A stretch of 64,000 bases of DNA from contig NZ_JBAJNS010000001.1 of NCBI RefSeq assembly GCF_037911585.1, forward strand, positions 2,970,001 through 3,034,000, given 5' to 3'. Shown here piece after piece: positions 62,695 to 64,000 of the stretch (positions are counted from its first letter, which is position 1; each line of letters starts with the position of its first letter). The notes below the pieces were generated by a model, which was not told the origin of the DNA, searched no databases, and worked only from the letters and a program-made list of their open reading frames with translations. Made by a program: the position numbers and the translations under genes. Source of the stretch: Streptomyces sp. GSL17-111 (GTDB lineage: Bacteria > Actinomycetota > Actinomycetes > Streptomycetales > Streptomycetaceae).

Positions 62695-62854
62695 GCGACG
62701 ACCTCTCTGCCGTGCTGTCAAGTCCACTGCGCACAGGGGGAGTTGCGGCGACCTTCCCAGCGGCTCATGGTAGCCGCGATCGCTGGCCCGGGGCCCGTTT
62801 CGGCCGTCCCGGCGTTTCCGCGGGCGACGGGCGGGCCGGGCCGCGCGGGACCGT

Positions 62855-63223
62855 TCAGGGGCGGGGGGCGAGGGCGCCGGACAGCGCGGCCAGGACGTCC
62901 GGGGCCACCCGGTAGTAGACCCAGGTGCCGCGCCGTTCGGCGGTCAGCAGCCCGGCCTGGCGCAGCTTCTTCAGGTGGTGGCTCACGGTCGGCTGGGAGA
63001 CGCCGACGTCCGAGATGTCGCACACGCAGGCCTCGCCGCCGGGGTGCGAGGCGACGAGGGAGAAGAGCCGCAGCCGGACGGGATCGCCGAGCGCCTTGAA
63101 CATCGCCGCCGTCGTCTCGGCCTCCTCGGCCGTGAGGGGGCGCTCGCTCAGCGGCGGGCAGCACGGGACGGCGTCCTGCGCTGCCCGCTTAGGCGCCCGC
63201 GTCCGTGCCTCGGCCTTCGTCAT
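62855..63223 (-). CDS. arsR: ArsR-family metalloregulator with CxC site (arsenic-type)
   Basis: A 122-residue winged-helix repressor: FKALGDPVRLRLFSLV, the recognition segment GVSQPTVSHHLKKLRQAGLLTAERRG and YYRVAPDVLAAL. The helix-3 motif EACVCDISDV has the CVC pair that binds As(III)/Sb(III) in classic ArsR proteins, and a CC pair lies near the N-terminus. It should release DNA on binding trivalent arsenic or a similar thiophilic metal. The ATG at 63223 has GGGA upstream. It lies 45 bases downstream of the second ArsR-family gene on the same strand, so they may be cotranscribed; no arsenic pump is seen in the window. Confidence 0.87.
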   Translation of the reverse strand: MTKAEARTRAPKRAAQDAVPCCPPLSERPLTAEEAETTAAMFKALGDPVRLRLFSLVASHPGGEACVCDISDVGVSQPTVSHHLKKLRQAGLLTAERRGTWVYYRVAPDVLAALSGALAPRP

Positions 63224-63267
63224 GCCGTCAGTTTCCCATGATCCGCGTCGGCCGGGTGGGTGCCGCC

Positions 63268-63636
63268 TCAGCCCGGGGCGGGCGGGTCCGGCAGGCCGAG
63301 GCGGAGGTGCTCGACGTGGTGGACGGCCTGGTCGAGGAGGGCGGCCACGTGGTGGTCGTGCAGCGCGTAGACGACCGAACGGCCGTGGCGGGTGCCGGTG
63401 ACCAGGCCGAGGTTGCGCAGCAGGCGCAGCTGGTGCGAGCAGGCGGACTGCTCCATGCCGACGGCGGTGGCCAGCTCCGTCGCGGCGCACGGCCCTTCCC
63501 GCAGTCGGGCCAGGATCAGCAGTCTGGACGGGGTGGCGAGGGCCTGCAGCGTCTCCGCGACCTTCGCCGCGCTGTCCGCGTCCAGACGGGTGCGCGGGAC
63601 GGCGTCCCCGGCGGATTCAGCGACTCCATGGCCCAT
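63268..63636 (-). CDS. ArsR/SmtB-family metal sensor with helix-5 (Zn/Co/Ni/Cd-type) site
   Basis: A 122-residue repressor: LQALATPSRLLILARL, MEQSACSHQLRLLRNLGLVTGTRHGRSVVYAL and the last helix DHHVAALLDQAVHHVEH. The Asp/His...His/Glu/His arrangement there is the alpha-5 metal site of CzrA/SmtB/NmtR-type sensors of Zn, Co or Ni. It is divergent from a metal P-type ATPase gene and a TGAA-N6-TTCA operator lies between them, so it very likely represses the ATPase and itself. The ATG at 63636 is seven bases after a TAGGAT -10 (leaderless); an ATG at 63645 is the alternative. Confidence 0.87.
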   Translation of the reverse strand: MGHGVAESAGDAVPRTRLDADSAAKVAETLQALATPSRLLILARLREGPCAATELATAVGMEQSACSHQLRLLRNLGLVTGTRHGRSVVYALHDHHVAALLDQAVHHVEHLRLGLPDPPAPG

Positions 63637-63663
63637 GTCCGCCATCCTACGGAGTAGGTTTCA

Positions 63664-63677
63664 TGAATAACTGTTCA
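63664..63677. promoter_or_regulatory. ArsR/SmtB-type operator between the sensor and the metal ATPase
   Basis: TGAATAACTGTTCA, an inverted repeat TGAA-N6-TTCA typical of SmtB/CzrA-type sensors. It covers the expected -35 regions of both divergent promoters: TAGGAT (minus strand, 63644-63649) for the sensor and TATGGT (63688-63693) for the ATPase. Confidence 0.75.
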
Positions 63678-63735
63678 TTCGTTCCTGTATGGTCGCCCCG
63701 ACGACCTGACCACCGGGCTTCGAAGGAGCACCGCC

Positions 63736-64000
63736 ATGCCGTCGACCCCGTCGACCCCGCCGACGACCTCCGCGCCCCACGCGACCTCCGCGCCCGACAC
63801 GACGTCGGCGTCCGCCCGGCCGACGGCGCCCACCGGCGTCCCCCGGCGGCGCACCCGCCTCCTGGCCCTGCCGGAGGCACGCTGGGCGGCCCTCGCCCTG
63901 CTGGGCTTCCTCGCCGCGCTCCCGCTGGACCTCCTCGGCGCCCCGGCGTGGACGTGGGGGCCGCTGTACGCGCTGGTCTACGCCGCCGGCGGCTGGGAGC
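63736..64000 (+). CDS. Metal-transporting P-type ATPase, N-terminal part (cut by window end)
   Basis: The ATG at 63736 follows GAAGGAG. The 88 residues in view are a Thr/Ser/Pro-rich leader of about 35 residues, a basic RRRTRLL, and then a first membrane helix (RWAALALLGFLAALPLDLLGAP) and the start of a second. This reads as the N-terminus of a P1B-type heavy-metal ATPase lacking an HMA domain, the usual partner of an adjacent divergent SmtB/CzrA-type sensor and operator. None of the catalytic motifs (DKTGT, CPC/SPC) is inside the window, so the call rests on context and the N-terminal pattern. Confidence 0.65.
   Translation, partial: MPSTPSTPPTTSAPHATSAPDTTSASARPTAPTGVPRRRTRLLALPEARWAALALLGFLAALPLDLLGAPAWTWGPLYALVYAAGGWE

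Overview
The window is high-GC actinobacterial chromosome, most likely Streptomyces or a close relative. The evidence is codon usage with G/C at nearly every third position, many GTG starts, GGAGG-type ribosome binding sites mixed with leaderless starts, mycothiol-type enzymes, a proteasome activator, SpoIIE-type phosphatases and a DasR-type (chitin) operator. It is mostly conserved core chromosome. From memory, the pairing of two bkd clusters with a response regulator, two kinases, aspS and metG resembles the S. coelicolor SCO379x-SCO383x region, but I could not check this. I saw no rRNA, tRNA, CRISPR, prophage or insertion sequence.

Layout. 0-5.6 kb: a SPOUT methyltransferase, a Uma2 protein and a phenylacetate/acyl-CoA catabolism block (paaN divergent from a 3-hydroxyacyl-CoA dehydrogenase and its TetR gene) with a PaaR-type operator between the divergent genes. 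5.7-8.3 kb: a secreted GH18 chitinase whose promoter contains a DasR site, then an acetyltransferase. 8.4-12.7 kb: bkdR and a branched-chain 2-oxoacid dehydrogenase operon (E1a, E1b, E2). 12.7-21.4 kb: a secreted phosphodiester glycosidase, mobA-moeA, a K+ channel, a DJ-1 protein, a quinone oxidoreductase, a wall-region protein and the proteasome activator Bpa. 21.5-25.2 kb: a second E1a-E1b-E2 operon on the minus strand. 25.5-30.1 kb: a DevR-like response regulator and two divergent membrane Ser/Thr kinases. 30.2-34.1 kb: a GntR-MFS pair, a mycothiol-dependent enzyme and a nitrilase. 34.1-38 kb: a three-gene WXG-type module whose distal half is visibly less GC-rich. 38-50 kb: a thioredoxin-NHL protein, two SpoIIE-type phosphatases fused to RsbW-like kinase domains, an M18 peptidase, an acyl-CoA dehydrogenase, an SseB protein and a pirin. 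50-58 kb: aspS, metG, a PhoX phosphatase behind a PHO box, a second channel and a glutathionyl-hydroquinone reductase-like protein. 58-62.7 kb: a trypco1 / trypsin-STAND-WD40 pair. 62.8-64 kb: two ArsR-family metal sensors divergent from a metal P-type ATPase cut by the window end.

How the genes work together. The paa genes and the two bkd operons feed aromatic and branched-chain carbon to acyl-CoA; the bkd products also prime branched fatty acids. A near-identical palindrome (ACCGA-N4-TCGGT) lies at both the paa and the first bkd divergent promoters, suggesting shared control. The kinases, SpoIIE phosphatases and response regulator form a dense signalling stretch. The most unusual systems are the trypco1/trypsin-STAND-WD40 pair, which matches predicted NTP-dependent conflict systems, and the WXG-type three-gene module. 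A further oddity is a set of short tandem repeats that start at or just after stop codons of four genes, two of which place stops in all three frames.
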